DNA of 64,000 nt from Timema cristinae (GCA_039000515.1 JBCFYV010000100.1:26966818-27030817); one strand, 5' to 3'. Counted from the first letter of the stretch, positions 41,755 through 52,859 are shown. Made by a program: numbers and translations. The notes: a model not told the origin generated them from the letters alone.

Positions 41755-41985
41755 AAAAACTCGGTGAATATGCGTATTGAACGTCAAGCTTATATAATCT
41801 GGTTTTATAGTGAACGGGCTTGAATCCAGGTCGAATCTTTAAGAGTGTTTTTCCCCCTAAAAGTGTTCCCACTCTTCTTCCAAAGAAATTCAGGTATATT
41901 CAGCATAGCTTATATTTTTTATCATCCCTACCAAATTCGTGTAGTTAACTTGAGCTATCACGAATGGAGAGCAGGACGTGGTGTA
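41755..41985 (+). repeat. SINE C-like old copy
   Basis: GAACGGGCTTGAATCCAGGT, GTGTTCCCACTCTTCTTCCA, TTTTTTATCATCCCTACC, a decayed 3' end GCAGGACGTGG. The 69-aa minus ORF overlaps it. Confidence 0.55.
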
Positions 41986-42344
41986 ATGTTTTATTAAAAA
42001 CTATCTTCTTGTTTCGACTGATAAAAAAAGACGTGTTAGCGTAGCACAGAAGAAAAGAGGTGATCTCTTTATGAAATAATAACACATAAGTTACCTTCTC
42101 TCATTTCTATAGCAAATCTGTCATGTGATATTTACATGCCGGAGATAGATATGAAAGATTAGATTATACGGACAGAGTAAGGTGACTTTAGCGATATTTT
42201 AAAATCATAATTTAAATATTTAAAACATATTTCATGTGATATATAGTAATAAATATGTATTACCCGTGCAATAATTCTTAATTAATCCGAAGCTGCATTT
42301 TTACAAACCTCCCCCCCTCCCCTCCCCCCCCCCCACACACACTT
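41986..42344. other. No gene seen; C-rich run
   Basis: AT-rich spacer followed by CTCCCCCCCTCCCCTCCCC and further C at 42307-42334. Nothing else. Confidence 0.4.
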
Positions 42345-43232
42345 TATTGAGAAAATTTGACATGTACTTTCTGAAATAACTTTGCTTCGATAGATACCTT
42401 TAGTTTAATTATCTACACATAGTAATCTCGACAATTCTTGAATATCTGTCATAGATATGATGGCATTTGACAAGAAATTTTCTCTTTATTTCAAATAAAT
42501 TTCTGATCAAAGACCACGATACTAATGACCAGGCGTGTGGACTGGACCGTGTTTGATTTGGGTTGATTCACCTTCTTTAAACTAAAATAAATATAAATGC
42601 ATTCAATTCTAGATTTTTTTTTAAATTTAATTTTAATAAAAAAAAGTGATAGTGATTTAAGTCTAAGATGTTCAGAATACGTCATTTGGTAACATATATA
42701 ATTCCATTAAATTTAAAACTATCCCATTTGATGTTTCTTGGTGTTTATAAACAAACCTAAACTCATATGCTTAGTGATCTACACAAGTGGAGAATCAAAG
42801 ATCATTTTACCAATTTAAATATATCAACAAAGAGACACAACTACTATCTAATAATTTAGAAGCATATTTTCTTATACTATTAGAAAGGACCATCGATAAT
42901 GTGGCTGAAATGGCCTCAAGATTAAGTTAACTAATAATAAAGACATATAAATACTTCACCTCAGCCCTTCATCTTACATTGGAACATGTCTTCTGTAGTA
43001 GATATTGATAGATGCTCATGAGTCCATTATTTTTGTTGTCCCGGGACAGTTGGAGTCTGACAATGCACCCCTGCCCACGACAATTATTCCAAGAACTGTC
43101 GAGATTACTATGTGTAGAAAATTAAACTAAATGTATCTATTGAAGCAATATTTTATTTATTTCATCCATAAAGGCTTTTGTTACATAAACTGCAAAAAAT
43201 ACAGTCCTTAACGCGTATTCCCTTCCAACCTA
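42345..43232. mobile_element. MITE-K copy split by about 580 bp
   Basis: Left arm at 42345-42500 (ACATAGTAATCTCGACAATT, TCATAGATATGATGGCATTT). The right arm resumes at about 43078 with CGACAATTATTCCAAGAACT and ends CAACCTACCTTAA at 43232. The inserted DNA has no recognised ends or ORF with a motif. Confidence 0.6.
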
Positions 43233-43550
43233 CCTTAAGGAGCCGTCTTTAAATTTCGTAAGGTTTTTTTCTAAAATCATTTTCTACCTCTCTCCCCCAA
43301 CGTAAGGGATCGTAAGATTTTACCTCACGTTCCCTCTCCTTCTACCTTACGTAATTGTTTACTATTTGGTAAACTATATTATTTTAGTGGTTTAGTTATT
43401 TTTAGACATGAGGATTGGTAATAAAGTGAGTGACGTGAAGTTTTATTATTAATATATTTATTTTTTGACAATTTTTTTTTTTATTATCATAAACATTGGT
43501 GAAAAAACCTTACGTAAGATGATTCTGATTCCTTCCTCCATCGTAGAAAA
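43233..43550. repeat. Interspersed repeat J, longest copy
   Basis: Starts GGAGCCGTCTTTAAATTTCG and ends ACCTTACGTAAGATGATTCT, then CCTTCCTCCATCG. TACGTAA motifs and C-rich clusters lie near both ends, so the element has inverted ends in outline. No ORF. Confidence 0.55.
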
Positions 43551-43590
43551 ACATAACATATAACATAACATAACATAACATAAGATATTA
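43551..43590 (+). repeat. (AACAT)n microsatellite
   Basis: Six to seven ATAAC/AACAT pentamer units, then a short TTA run. Confidence 0.85.
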
Positions 43591-43929
43591 TTATTATTAT
43601 TATTATTATTAGAACTGCGTTTTACTACGCGTTCGGGTTATACGCACTTACGCAAATGTGTAATGATAGCTGGGGTTCAATCCTTGGTCCCGACACAGAT
43701 TTATCTGATTACCAAACCCTTCCTTCACCTCTGACAAGACGTGTATTAATCACAACCTGTGAATGTGAGGAATGCCAGGCCTCCACCGTGGTTCGGATTC
43801 CACGTTAAACTGTAGGTCCTCCATTTCATCTCACAATCACCCTACCATTACACATTAGCGTAAGAGCGTATAACCCGAACGGGTAGTAAGAGGTGGTGAT
43901 AATAAATAATAATAATAATAATAATAATA
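43591..43929. repeat. Head-to-head SINE B 3' parts
   Basis: Minus-strand common 3' end at 43611-43669 (AGAACTGCGTTTTACTACGC to GTGTAATGATAG) fused directly to a plus-strand B copy that starts mid-head (CTGGGGTTCAATCCTTGG). It runs to its own 3' end and a TAA run at 43929. Two 3' ends face outwards with no spacer: an inverted fusion. Confidence 0.75.
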
Positions 43930-44333
43930 GTTATCGCCCTGACCCTTAAGATTTCCAAAATTGGTAAATTTTGGCCATATAAATATGGTAATGTTTGTAT
44001 TCTCGTATTCATGCGAACAAGTGTTTTTAACCACGAAACTTAGGAAAAGTGATCTTAGAAATCGATTTATTGATGAGCATCCGTCTTCTCTCTTACAGTT
44101 TTACTCATCATACATCTTCTGAACGAACTTAAAACATAATAATAACTTAGGTATTTATGATTGTTATAGGCCCTACATTATCTATGTATTTAAATTTATT
44201 CATGGCAGTCTATTATGTAAGTTTATCATTAAAAAAAAAAGTAATTTGAAAAATAATTATACAATACAAATCTTTGTCCCACCAAACTTTTTTTTTAAAT
44301 TTGGCCCTACTGTAGTAAGTTTGCACATCCCTG
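43930..44333. other. No gene seen; hAT-like right end at 44333
   Basis: Ends AGTTTGCACATCCCTG, reverse complement CAGGGATGTGCAAACT, then GGGCCAAATTT: a common hAT terminal pattern. No matching left end identified. Confidence 0.45.
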
Positions 44334-44883
<550 letters not shown>

Positions 44884-44885
44884 TA

Positions 44886-45494
44886 AATTCAATAATTTTA
44901 AATAAACGAGATTCCAATTTAGGCTATTTGCTTTTCTGCACATTATAGCTAAATTGAAAGAGTTATTGATTAGGTCATGTAGGAGATAGGGCGAGGGAGG
45001 TATTAGTCATACTTTATAACATCAAGGCAGTGGTTTTAATATCTTTTACTATTTTATATTAGGGCGGGCTTCTCCCAATCGTTTCCCTAAATCCCACACT
45101 GTGCCAGACGGAGTTTGTCCCTGAATATATTTCGTCTTGAATGATGCCCTCCGTCTGCAAGGTGGACTGGTCCATCCCACTTCTGTCAGAACCTCTGTCT
45201 GACACGTCAAGGTGACGTCTGCATGCTGCTACTCACTGAATTATTCACAATTCACTTGTCAAATCAGATGACGTACGATGCCCTTCTCATGCCCCCTTCC
45301 TCCATTTTTTTTACGTGCACTTTGTGACACTAAGGACGAACAGGATGAACAGGTTGATGTATCTCACCCGTAAGGATGACAAAGAGGTTCAGCTCAGTGC
45401 TCACGTGTTTGACTCCGGCCCGAGGGACAGGTGTTCGTTTACAATGATAGGCATTGATATAATCTGTGTATTTAGAAAGTGCACGGTTATTTTT
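44886..45494. other. No gene seen
   Basis: A 64-aa ORF (45315-45509) begins MHFVTLRTNRMNRLMYLT and shows no motif. It runs into the SINE C that follows. Confidence 0.35.
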
Positions 45495-45496
45495 TA

Positions 45497-45742
45497 TCAC
45501 CACGTCTAACTACGTGTTCAGGTTATGCGCATATTATAATTAATCTAATGGGGTAACGATGAGGAAGGAAACATTTTTGAGGTAATATACCCGCATCTAC
45601 ACGAAAGAAGAGTGAAACACCATTTAGAGAAAAAGCACCCTCAATATATCCGACCGGGATTCAAACTCCAATCTCCCCTTCATCCGCATGCCAGTCTAAT
45701 TCGTGAGTGATGCCTTAGACCATTAGGCCACTGAAGTGGGTC
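45497..45742 (-). repeat. SINE C copy
   Basis: CACCACGTCTAACTACGTGT, GGGTAACGATGAGGAAGGA, CCGACCGGGATTCAAACTCC, head GCCTTAGACCATTAGGCCAC and TGAAGTGGGT. Confidence 0.85.
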
Positions 45743-46294
45743 CCTCTATACTCCCAATCGGGAATCGAACCCTGCCTGAACTCCCTGTCGAGGGTAATTC
45801 AGCTAATTCAGCGAATCACGTCATATGCCATGTGACCACAAACGTGGTTGAAACGGGTATATTAAAAACGGACCCTCCACATCAGACTAATATTAAATCG
45901 TTTATAGAGTGAGTGACCTTGAACTATATCATCCCAGTATTTGGGTTGGTAAAATATTACCGAGATTAAATATTATCATGTTATGAAAAGCGATTATCAG
46001 TAAAGTCTATAAAATTGAAGTGTTTGAACACTTATGCATAGTCAGTTTTTTCTTATTTATTATATAAATAACTTACTATGTCAAGAGATAGGGGCCTATT
46101 GAAAATTAAGCAATGGAATTGACATGGCCGTTAATATTTCAACTATAATGCCATACAGAACTCCAGAAAGTTACTAATAATATTTAATAACTTATAAAAT
46201 CTGTCAGAGCTTGGCAATATTTCGTTTTACTAAATTCGTACAAGACCGACGTAATCCTTCCCCGCTACTGGAACAGTTACTCTTTCCCAAGCAA
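45743..46294. other. No gene seen
   Basis: 45750-45830 (CAATCGGGAATCGAACCCTG) is a further tRNA-like B-box relic on the minus strand. The rest is AT-rich spacer. Confidence 0.4.
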
Positions 46295-46989
46295 CGAGTC
46301 TTACTAACCATTCGGCTTGTACGCTTATAATTATAATAACTACGCTAATGGTTTTAGGGATTAGGTCATATTTATAGGAAGTGTACCTTGATTTGCGTAG
46401 AAGAAGAGTTGAAGACCAGTTTGTAAATACCACCCTCATTACACCCGACAGAGATTCGAACCTTTATCTACCCGTTATCGACAGTCTAGCTTTACTGTGA
46501 GAGTAGCACGTTAGACCACGTGGCCCGGATCCGGATAACTGGGCACCGCCAAACGGGTGCAACAAACTGGGTGCTTGTGAACTGGGCACTGGGAAGACTG
46601 AGCGTCAAGACAACTGGGTGCCAGAGTCAATTTTAAAAAAAATGTTATAGTTGTGAAAAATGAAAACTAACGACTAGGCTCCAGTTGAGTTAAGTTAGGT
46701 TAGGTTAATTCATACTTGGTTTATTTTACGCAAAATTCTTATATTTCATGGGTTTTTTTTGAGTTATAGAAAAAATTTCAAAAGTTTATACTTTCAAATA
46801 GTCCAACTTTATAAATATACACATATTTAGTTTCTTCTGTTATTTTTTTTAAACAACTCCAAAAATGAATATTTAGTAAAAATTATTACATTCTTATATT
46901 GGCACCCAGTTGTCTGGGCACCTAGTCTTACCAGCGCCCAATTGGCCACGCCCGGTTGTCCTAGACCGCACGCGGCCACTGAAGCGGGT
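46295..46989 (-). repeat. SINE C copy, split by a foldback element
   Basis: AGTCTTACTAACCATTCGGC to GTTAGACCACGTGGCC (46525). It resumes at about 46962 with TAGACCGCACGCGGCC and ends ACTGAAGCGGGT, a normal SINE C head end. Confidence 0.8.
46526..46961. mobile_element. Foldback element with ACTGGG-rich arms
   Basis: Arms of about 80 bases (left) and 60 bases (right) are inverted: GGATAACTGGGCACCGCC, CTGGGAAGACTGAG and GACAACTGGGTGCC on the left match, in reverse complement of the right, GGACAACCGGGCGTGGCC, CTGGTAAGACTAGG and GACAACTGGGTGCC. ACTGGG-type motifs recur within the left arm. The middle is AT-rich, no ORF. It is flanked by a decayed duplication of about 14 bases, TAGACCACGTGGCC and TAGACCGCACGCGGCC. 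Confidence 0.8.
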
Positions 46990-47332
46990 GTCAGCAGTTA
47001 CTATACATACCAGCAGTCACGCGCAAACGTTATAATTTATTGTTACTATGGTGAATTTGTATTGTGCCTGCTTGCAAACTTAGAGAGAGAGGGAAGAGCC
47101 TATTTTGGGAAAGTTTCGGCCATAGCGAGGGAAAGGTAGGACTGGAGAGTCGGAGTAAGGGTCCCGTCTCCTAGTGCCTTGTGCCTGACGTCCGACGTTC
47201 ATTCTGGGATAGTATCACGGGTGAAGATGGGCGTATTGCACAGGGAGTGACATACATATATACACACATACATATGTAATAATAATAATGTTAGCAACAA
47301 TAAACTAAGCCAGACAGTATGGAGCAGTCTTA
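46990..47332. other. No gene seen
   Basis: Spacer before the pyrimidine-rich minisatellite. A short TACATATATACACACATACA run near 47252. Confidence 0.4.
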
Positions 47333-47870
47333 CGACTCTTCACTACCCTCGTTCAATCTCCCTACCCTCGTTCAACCTACCCATCCTCTTTCACCTCCAT
47401 CTCGATCAACTACTATCTCGATCCAACTACCTAACCTCGTCCAATCTACCTTATCCTCGATCACTACTCTCCTCGTTCCAATCTACCTTATCCTCGTTCC
47501 GACTACCCATCCTCGATCCACTACCTATCCTCGATCAACTACCCTAACCTCGTCCAACTACCTATCCTCGATCCAACCTACCCTCTCTCGTCAATCTACC
47601 TTATCTCGTCCGACCAACCTCGATCCACTACCTATCCTCGTCCACTACCTACTGTCCCAATCTACCTTATCCTCGTTCCAACTCTATCCTCCACTACCAT
47701 CGTCCAACCTACCTATCCTCCCAATACTATCCTCGTTCCAACACCATCCGTCCAACCTACCCTATCCTCGTCAATCTCTATCCTCTCACTACCTATCTCG
47801 TTCGACTACCTACTCGTTCCAACCTACCCTATACTCGATCCAACCTACCCCTATCCTCGTTCCAAACCTA
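47333..47870 (+). repeat. Pyrimidine-strand minisatellite, about 19-bp units
   Basis: Imperfect units near CCTATCCTCGTTCCAACTA, with a GATCC variant replacing GTTCC. The plus strand is nearly G-free apart from the G in TCG. Units vary in length, so the array is ragged. The 218-aa plus-strand ORF starting at 47319 (Ser/Pro/Thr/Leu only) is a by-product. Confidence 0.9.
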
Positions 47871-48382
47871 AACCCGACCTTCACACACAAATCGCTCATT
47901 CCATGCCATCACTACCCTTGTCACGGCCGGACGCCACTGGGAAACCGACTAGGTTTTTTACGAGTCAGAGAATAATACTGGCGCTGGGGTCGGCCCCAGA
48001 TGGGGAATGGAAATGTATCACCTCCGGGCCAAATCCCAAGAAGAAAATCCTTCCAATTCCATTCCCGGAATCACGTTACGCTATCACCCACAAGCGATCA
48101 TTCCTACTATACCAACCTACCTTATCCCAACAACAACAAAATCCTTCCTATACCCTAGACCCAGTGCAATCTCTCACAATCACCATTTATCACCTTATAG
48201 TGTAAAATGTATTAATACTTGTGTAATTTTCTTACAGCTTCATCTCATTGGTTTCACTCATCAGGTAATTAATTAATCATTCACGAGGTTAAGAGTCACG
48301 ACAGTGACTTGGTGCTCAAACAATAAATCAGCTCTTTCTTTTAATGATTCACGGATAGTGTTCCTGATTATAGACTCTAAAG
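47871..48382. other. No gene seen
   Basis: Two overlapping ORFs of 89 and 100 aa extend out of the minisatellite. I recognise no motif. GGCGCTGGGGTCGGCCCCAG near 47981 can fold locally. Confidence 0.3.
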
Positions 48383-48500
48383 CAGTGGTTCTCAAACTTT
48401 TTCTGCTCACGGCACACTATTTTATTTGTTGTGATTTCTCGTGGCTCTTTGAACACCGCGGTAGAGTCGGGCAAACGCATGCGCACAGAAACTTATTTAA
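48383..48500. mobile_element. hAT-like left end
   Basis: CAGTGGTTCTCAAACTTTTT at 48383, then GCTCACGGCACACTATTTT and CATGCGCAC: the widespread hAT terminal region. No right end recognised within a few hundred bases. Confidence 0.6.
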
Positions 48501-48629
48501 ATTGAATAAGAAATGCTTGTGTTTGTCCTCTATTCGAACGCGAATTGAACTTTTGTGTAAGAAACTACAAGATTCTTACTAATCACTCAACGTTTTGATT
48601 GTAAGTAATTAAATTTTCTGAAAAATTAG

Positions 48630-48966
48630 TGCAGGGAACTCCGGTTTTTGGCTGTTTTTTTTCAGCTTTTATATCAAAACATTTGTTTGGTCAAAATAAA
48701 CTAAACAATTTTTCATTAGAAACATAGGAGAGTTTATTTTTATCCATATGGTAATATCAACAGTTCTTGAATATACGTCGTAGGCTGTCCTAGAATTTAA
48801 TGACGAATTAAAAAAGTTATCATTTGATGCTGTTTTGCTCATGACAGATATTCAACAGCTGCTGATGTCACCACACGAGGAAAATTAATCTCTATGTTTA
48901 TACTGAAGAAATATTTGATGTATTTTGGCTAACAAAGTTTTGCGTTCCCTTTCACCCTACCTTGAG
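48630..48966. mobile_element. MITE-K copy
   Basis: Left arm TTTTTTCAGCTTTTATATCA, AATATCAACAGTTCTTGAAT; right arm CATGACAGATATTCAACAGC, TTCACCCTACCTTGAG. Left terminus eroded. Confidence 0.75.
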
Positions 48967-49380
48967 TAATCTGTGTGGGAATTTCAGCTTTGTACCTTAT
49001 CGAAAATTTTGGTAAAAATTCTGGACAGACAAACCAACATCACATGGCTTTTATCATATAGAACCGTTAAGTGTCTACATTTGCAAGCTTTTTTTAAATA
49101 TATATTCAGAAGTGACCTTGACCTCAACATCTATTCGCCAGTCCCTCGAAATGTTCCCACGCACTCAAACCCATCGTCCCATTCAAGAACATGAGGTTGA
49201 TACCCGTTTACTCCGATCAAGCTACTGGTTTGAAGGGTAACTGTCCCGCTCAGGAAACCCCAATATCTGGTCACCGCTGACCTCTTGACCCAGGGGCAGC
49301 AGGACAGGCCCATCGGGGGAACTAACGAGATTGTATCTAGAACATGTTTTTTTTCCTAATCACAGCCTTCTTGTCCGCAG
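48967..49380. other. No gene seen
   Basis: ORFs of 60 and 73 aa overlap on opposite strands near 49131-49194 and show no motif. The 3' end of the interval is the pyrimidine tract before a possible exon. Confidence 0.35.
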
Positions 49381-49438
49381 GACATGATTGCTGGAGCAGC
49401 CCAGGGCTTCTCACGGTACGGAGAATACTGGACTTAGA
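49381..49438 (+). CDS. Possible terminal exon (tentative)
   Basis: A T-rich tract with a branch-point-like CCTAATCAC leads into CTTCTTGTCCGCAG, a good splice acceptor. The sequence then reads DMIAGAAQGFSRYGEYWT and a TAG at 49436. The peptide has ordinary protein composition, unlike the repeat-derived ORFs around it. I cannot identify a family, and no upstream exon or poly(A) signal is assigned. Could be the last exon of a gene mostly outside the window, or chance. Confidence 0.3.
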
Positions 49439-49659
49439 ACAGAGAGTTCGTTATAATAGCGCTTAGAGGATCGCTAGACATGTTCATTTTGGGAATTTAA
49501 ATTTCAGCTTCAAATACAAATTCATTTCATTACACAATTAGTGAGCGAAACTGATTCTGTTCGACAGCATTCAATACATTTTAGTTTGATTTGGGTTATT
49601 CAACATTCGATTTCCGAATGAAGAATTATATCTATCACAACAGGATTTTAAAAATAATT
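49439..49659. other. No feature seen
   Basis: AT-rich spacer to the next MITE-K copy. Confidence 0.4.
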
Positions 49660-49788
49660 TAAGGTGGAAATGTAGGGGACGAGAGAAAGGGTAGGTGTTT
49701 TTGTAGTTTTTATAGCAAAACTTTTTAATGTTGCCAAAATAAATAAAATATTGTTCCAGTAGAAACAGAGAGTTTAATTTTCTTCACA

Positions 49789-50032
49789 CCCGCCTCAGTG
49801 GCGTAGTTGGCTAATGCGCTAGTTGTGTTGAGCTTGACTGCTGAGGACGGGGAGATCGAGGTTCGAATCTCGGTTGGGTGAACTGGGAGGGGTTTTTCCT
49901 AAATGGTTTTCCACTCTCCCTCCACGCAAATGCGGGTTCACTTCCTTTAATTAAACCTTCCCAATTCCTAATCCATTAGCGTAATTAGTACTTAAAGCGT
50001 ATAGCCCGAACGGGTAGTAAAACGCGGTGCTA

Positions 50033-50069
<37 letters not shown>

Positions 50070-50074
50070 TATAA
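49789..50074 (+). repeat. SINE A inserted in MITE-K
   Basis: CCCGCCTCAGTGGCGTAGTT to the common 3' end GTAGTAAAACGCGGTGCTAA, then a TAA run. Perfect 16-bp duplication TTTAATTTTCTTCACA at 49773-49788 and 50075-50090. Confidence 0.95.
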
Positions 50075-50095
50075 TTTAATTTTCTTCACAAGGTG

Positions 50096-50391
50096 GTCGG
50101 TGACCTGGTGGTCTAGGGGTAAGGTGTCAGACTTCTATGCTGGCGGATGGAGTTCAATCCTCGGTCCCGGCAAAGATTTATCTGATTACCAAACCCTTCC
50201 TTCACCTCTGACAAGACATCTTGTGAATGTTAGGAATGCCATGTCTCCACCGTGGTTCGGATTCCACGTTAAACTGTAGGTCCTTCATTTCATTTCACAA
50301 TCACCCTACCATTACACATTAGCGTAAGTGCGTATAACCCGAACGGGTAGTAAGACGGGTGCTAATAATAATAATAATATAATAATAATAA
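50096..50391 (+). repeat. SINE B inserted in MITE-K
   Basis: Full-length, with common 3' end and (TAA)n. Perfect 11-bp duplication TTCACAAGGTG at 50085-50095 and 50392-50402. Its left copy overlaps the right target duplication of the neighbouring SINE A, so the two insertions hit the same few bases. Confidence 0.95.
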
Positions 50392-50699
50392 TTCACAAGG
50401 TGATATCAACAAAATCTTGAATATCAGTCACGAGTATTATGACATTTGAAACGAAATTTTTTTAATGAAAAGAAACCTTCCTTTTCAATTTCGTATATGC
50501 CCATAGCAAGTATCCATATTCAAGATTGGTTGATATTGATTTGTGTACAAAACAATTAAACTAAGATTAAATGACCAAATATATTTTTAATCTCAAAAAG
50601 GTTTTTGTATAAAAGTTGTAAACATAATTGCCTCAATTTGAGTTATCTTCATTACCACCTTAACCTATATTATCACCAATAAATTCTACATTTTTTTTA

Positions 50700-50905
50700 C
50701 TAGCAAAGTGTCTTAATACCCATCCGGGTTATCCGCATTTAATTACACTTGGGGGTTAGGTATGAGGGAAATACAATTTTAGAGGAAATGTGGAGGGTGA
50801 GCTAGAAATAATTTAGGAAAATAAACATCAAAACACCCAGCCGGGATTCTCCAACACCAGAAAACCAGACCAAACGAGCTTAGCGATTAGACCACGTGTC
50901 CACCT
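50700..50905 (-). repeat. SINE C copy
   Basis: TAGCAAAGTGTCTTAATACC, GGGTTATCCGCATTTAATTA, ACCCAGCCGGGATTC, head ending GATTAGACCACGTGTCCACC. Confidence 0.65.
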
Positions 50906-50974
50906 AGGTGAGTTATAGGTAACAGGGCACATCAAATATCTTAAGCTACTATCTAGAGCGAAACCAATATATTT

Positions 50975-51185
50975 ATTATTAGCTCATGTAATATAACTCC
51001 AGGGTCGAATGATTTTTTTTTTTGAGCGATAAAAATATGTATCACAACTTTTTTTTGAGAGGAAATAAAACCATCTGTTTCATGTCGATTTTGGCATGTA
51101 AAATAACCTTGAAAGTTATGTGAACATATTTTTCCGGCAAATTGGTAGGCCCTTTCGCTCTCCCTTATAGAAATTCTCATTTTCT
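50975..51185 (+). repeat. SINE G copy
   Basis: Head mostly lost. The body has GAGCGATAAAAATATGTATC, ATGTCGATTTTGGCATG and GGCCCTTTCGCTCTCCC. The 75-aa minus ORF is its translation. Confidence 0.65.
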
Positions 51186-51719
51186 CATCAGTCGGTTCAG
51201 AAAATGCACCTTAAATAAATAAATAAATAATATAAAAAACTCAAAAAGAGGAATGATGCTTTCAGTAGTGACCAAATTATACAGTCGATATTCCGACGTC
51301 AATCAATATCCTATTTGACCTGAAATGCATGTTATTCTTACATCGTAAGAGTGGTCGACTCCTGAGACGTGACTATAAAAACCTTAAGTTTTTAAAACAT
51401 CTATTAAAAGCTTAAGAAAATTAGACAGAATGCTAATAAATTCGTTATTTTATTAGATATCTTAAAACTGTCTGCGTTAATTAATATTAATCCAAAAAAA
51501 ATTTCGCTTTATTTTGTAAATAATTATTGTAAACTGTCATAATATATCTTTTAAAATAACGAGTTTTTTTTGGGTGAATACGCTATGGAAGCTTTGTAAA
51601 TTTAAAAATGTACAGTACATCGCGAAATAAAAATAAGTCATTTGTTAGTTTCTTTTTAACTATTATATTTCAACACGAGGGTTATTTTTAATAGCTTAAT
51701 TATTATTATATTACCTGTT
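51186..51719. other. No feature seen
   Basis: AAATAAATAAATAAATAAT at about 51213-51232 is a short (AAAT)n tract. The remainder is AT-rich spacer. Confidence 0.4.
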
Positions 51720-51868
51720 TAAGTGGTCCAAATGGTTAATGACGTCACTTTCGTGTTGGACTTACCTGCTCCGAAGACGGGAGATCGGGCTGTGAGTCCC
51801 ATTTGGGTCTACTGAAGATGGTTTTTCCTAAATGTTTTTCCATTTTCCTTCCACGCGAATGCGGTTCT
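51720..51868 (+). repeat. SINE C copy, 3' part lost
   Basis: AATGACGTCACTTTCGTGTT, CCGAAGACGGGAGATCGGG, TTTTTCCATTTTCCTTCCA. It stops at GAATGCGG, where MITE-K sequence begins. Confidence 0.75.
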
Positions 51869-52112
51869 TGAATATCGTTAAGGGTGTCGTGGAATTTAAT
51901 TACAACTTTTTCTCGCAATTAAAAAAAATCTCTCGTTTAATGCCATTATGTTCATGAATGATATTCAACAACTTTTGATATCAACATCTAAAGAAAATTA
52001 AACTCTTTGTTTCTACTGGAACAATATTTGATTTATTTGGCTAAAAAAAGTTTAGCTATAAAAACTGCAAAAACATTCACCTTTTCTCGCGTCCCCTACA
52101 TCCCGACCATAA
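51869..52112. mobile_element. MITE-K copy, left part missing
   Basis: TTCTTGAATATCGTTAAGGG, ATATTCAACAACTTTTGATA, right arm TTTCTACTGGAACAATATTT and TCTCGCGTCCCCTACATCCC. Confidence 0.75.
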
Positions 52113-52859
52113 CGATAATTAGTAGCCTAAGTTATTTATTTAGTAGGAAGTACATCTATTTGGGTTAGTTAGATTTCTTTAAAACAGATATGCAGCCCAA
52201 TTTTCATATAAAGAGCCTTTTATAAAATACAAACATATATAGTTGTTGTAAACATTGATAAAATGTAATTATACTATTGTTATGGTAATAATATTTATCA
52301 AAAGTGACAGCTACAGTTTATAAGACTTGGCGTATGATTATGTGAAAGTTGTTTTTGTAACTTCTTGAGACTGCTCTTCTTACTAAAACTATTTAATCTG
52401 AGAAGTTGGGGGATGAAAAACGTAACTTGGGTAAAAAAAAAAAAAGATAGTGGGAGAAACAAAAAGAAAGCCGCACTCAGATTGCAATCTTCAGTGTGAC
52501 GGTCCAGAATTCAAAGCGTTACCTTCCAGTCAACGGAGTAAAGAATAAAATAAAAGGTGAATCTAACGCCTCACACCACCCGGCCACCCATACGCCATAG
52601 CTTACTTTCAATCTTAGCGTTACTTACCCAATTCACGCTCTTTGAACACACGCAACATAAAATTGGTTCAACTTTATTCACGCTTACATTATTTCACGCC
52701 TGCCAGTGAACGTGTTAGCCAATGAGGTTGCGAGAGAGAGAGGTCTGGCCAATAAACTTGTTTGAATGTACAAGAAACTACTTCTGCACATGTTTGAAGA
52801 CTTGGAGCAGCCATTTTTCTTGGTTGCTATTTTTTTTTGTATATATAATTTTGGTTTCT
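52113..52859. other. No gene seen
   Basis: Short A run near 52434-52445. An 89-aa ORF (52722-52991) crosses the following SINE C relic and shows no motif. Confidence 0.4.

Larger units (their letters stand above)
49660..50664. mobile_element. MITE-K copy split twice by SINEs
   Basis: TTTAAGGTGGAAATGTAGGG starts the left arm at about 49660. It is interrupted by SINE A and then SINE B at 49789-50391. The right part runs to TTACCACCTTAA at about 50664. Removing the two SINEs and the duplicated target bases restores a contiguous MITE-K order. Confidence 0.85.

Noticed and set aside
47319..47975. 218-aa plus-strand ORF, the longest in the window
   Set aside because: It is a translation of the pyrimidine-rich minisatellite: only a few residue types, no domain, unit-length periodicity.
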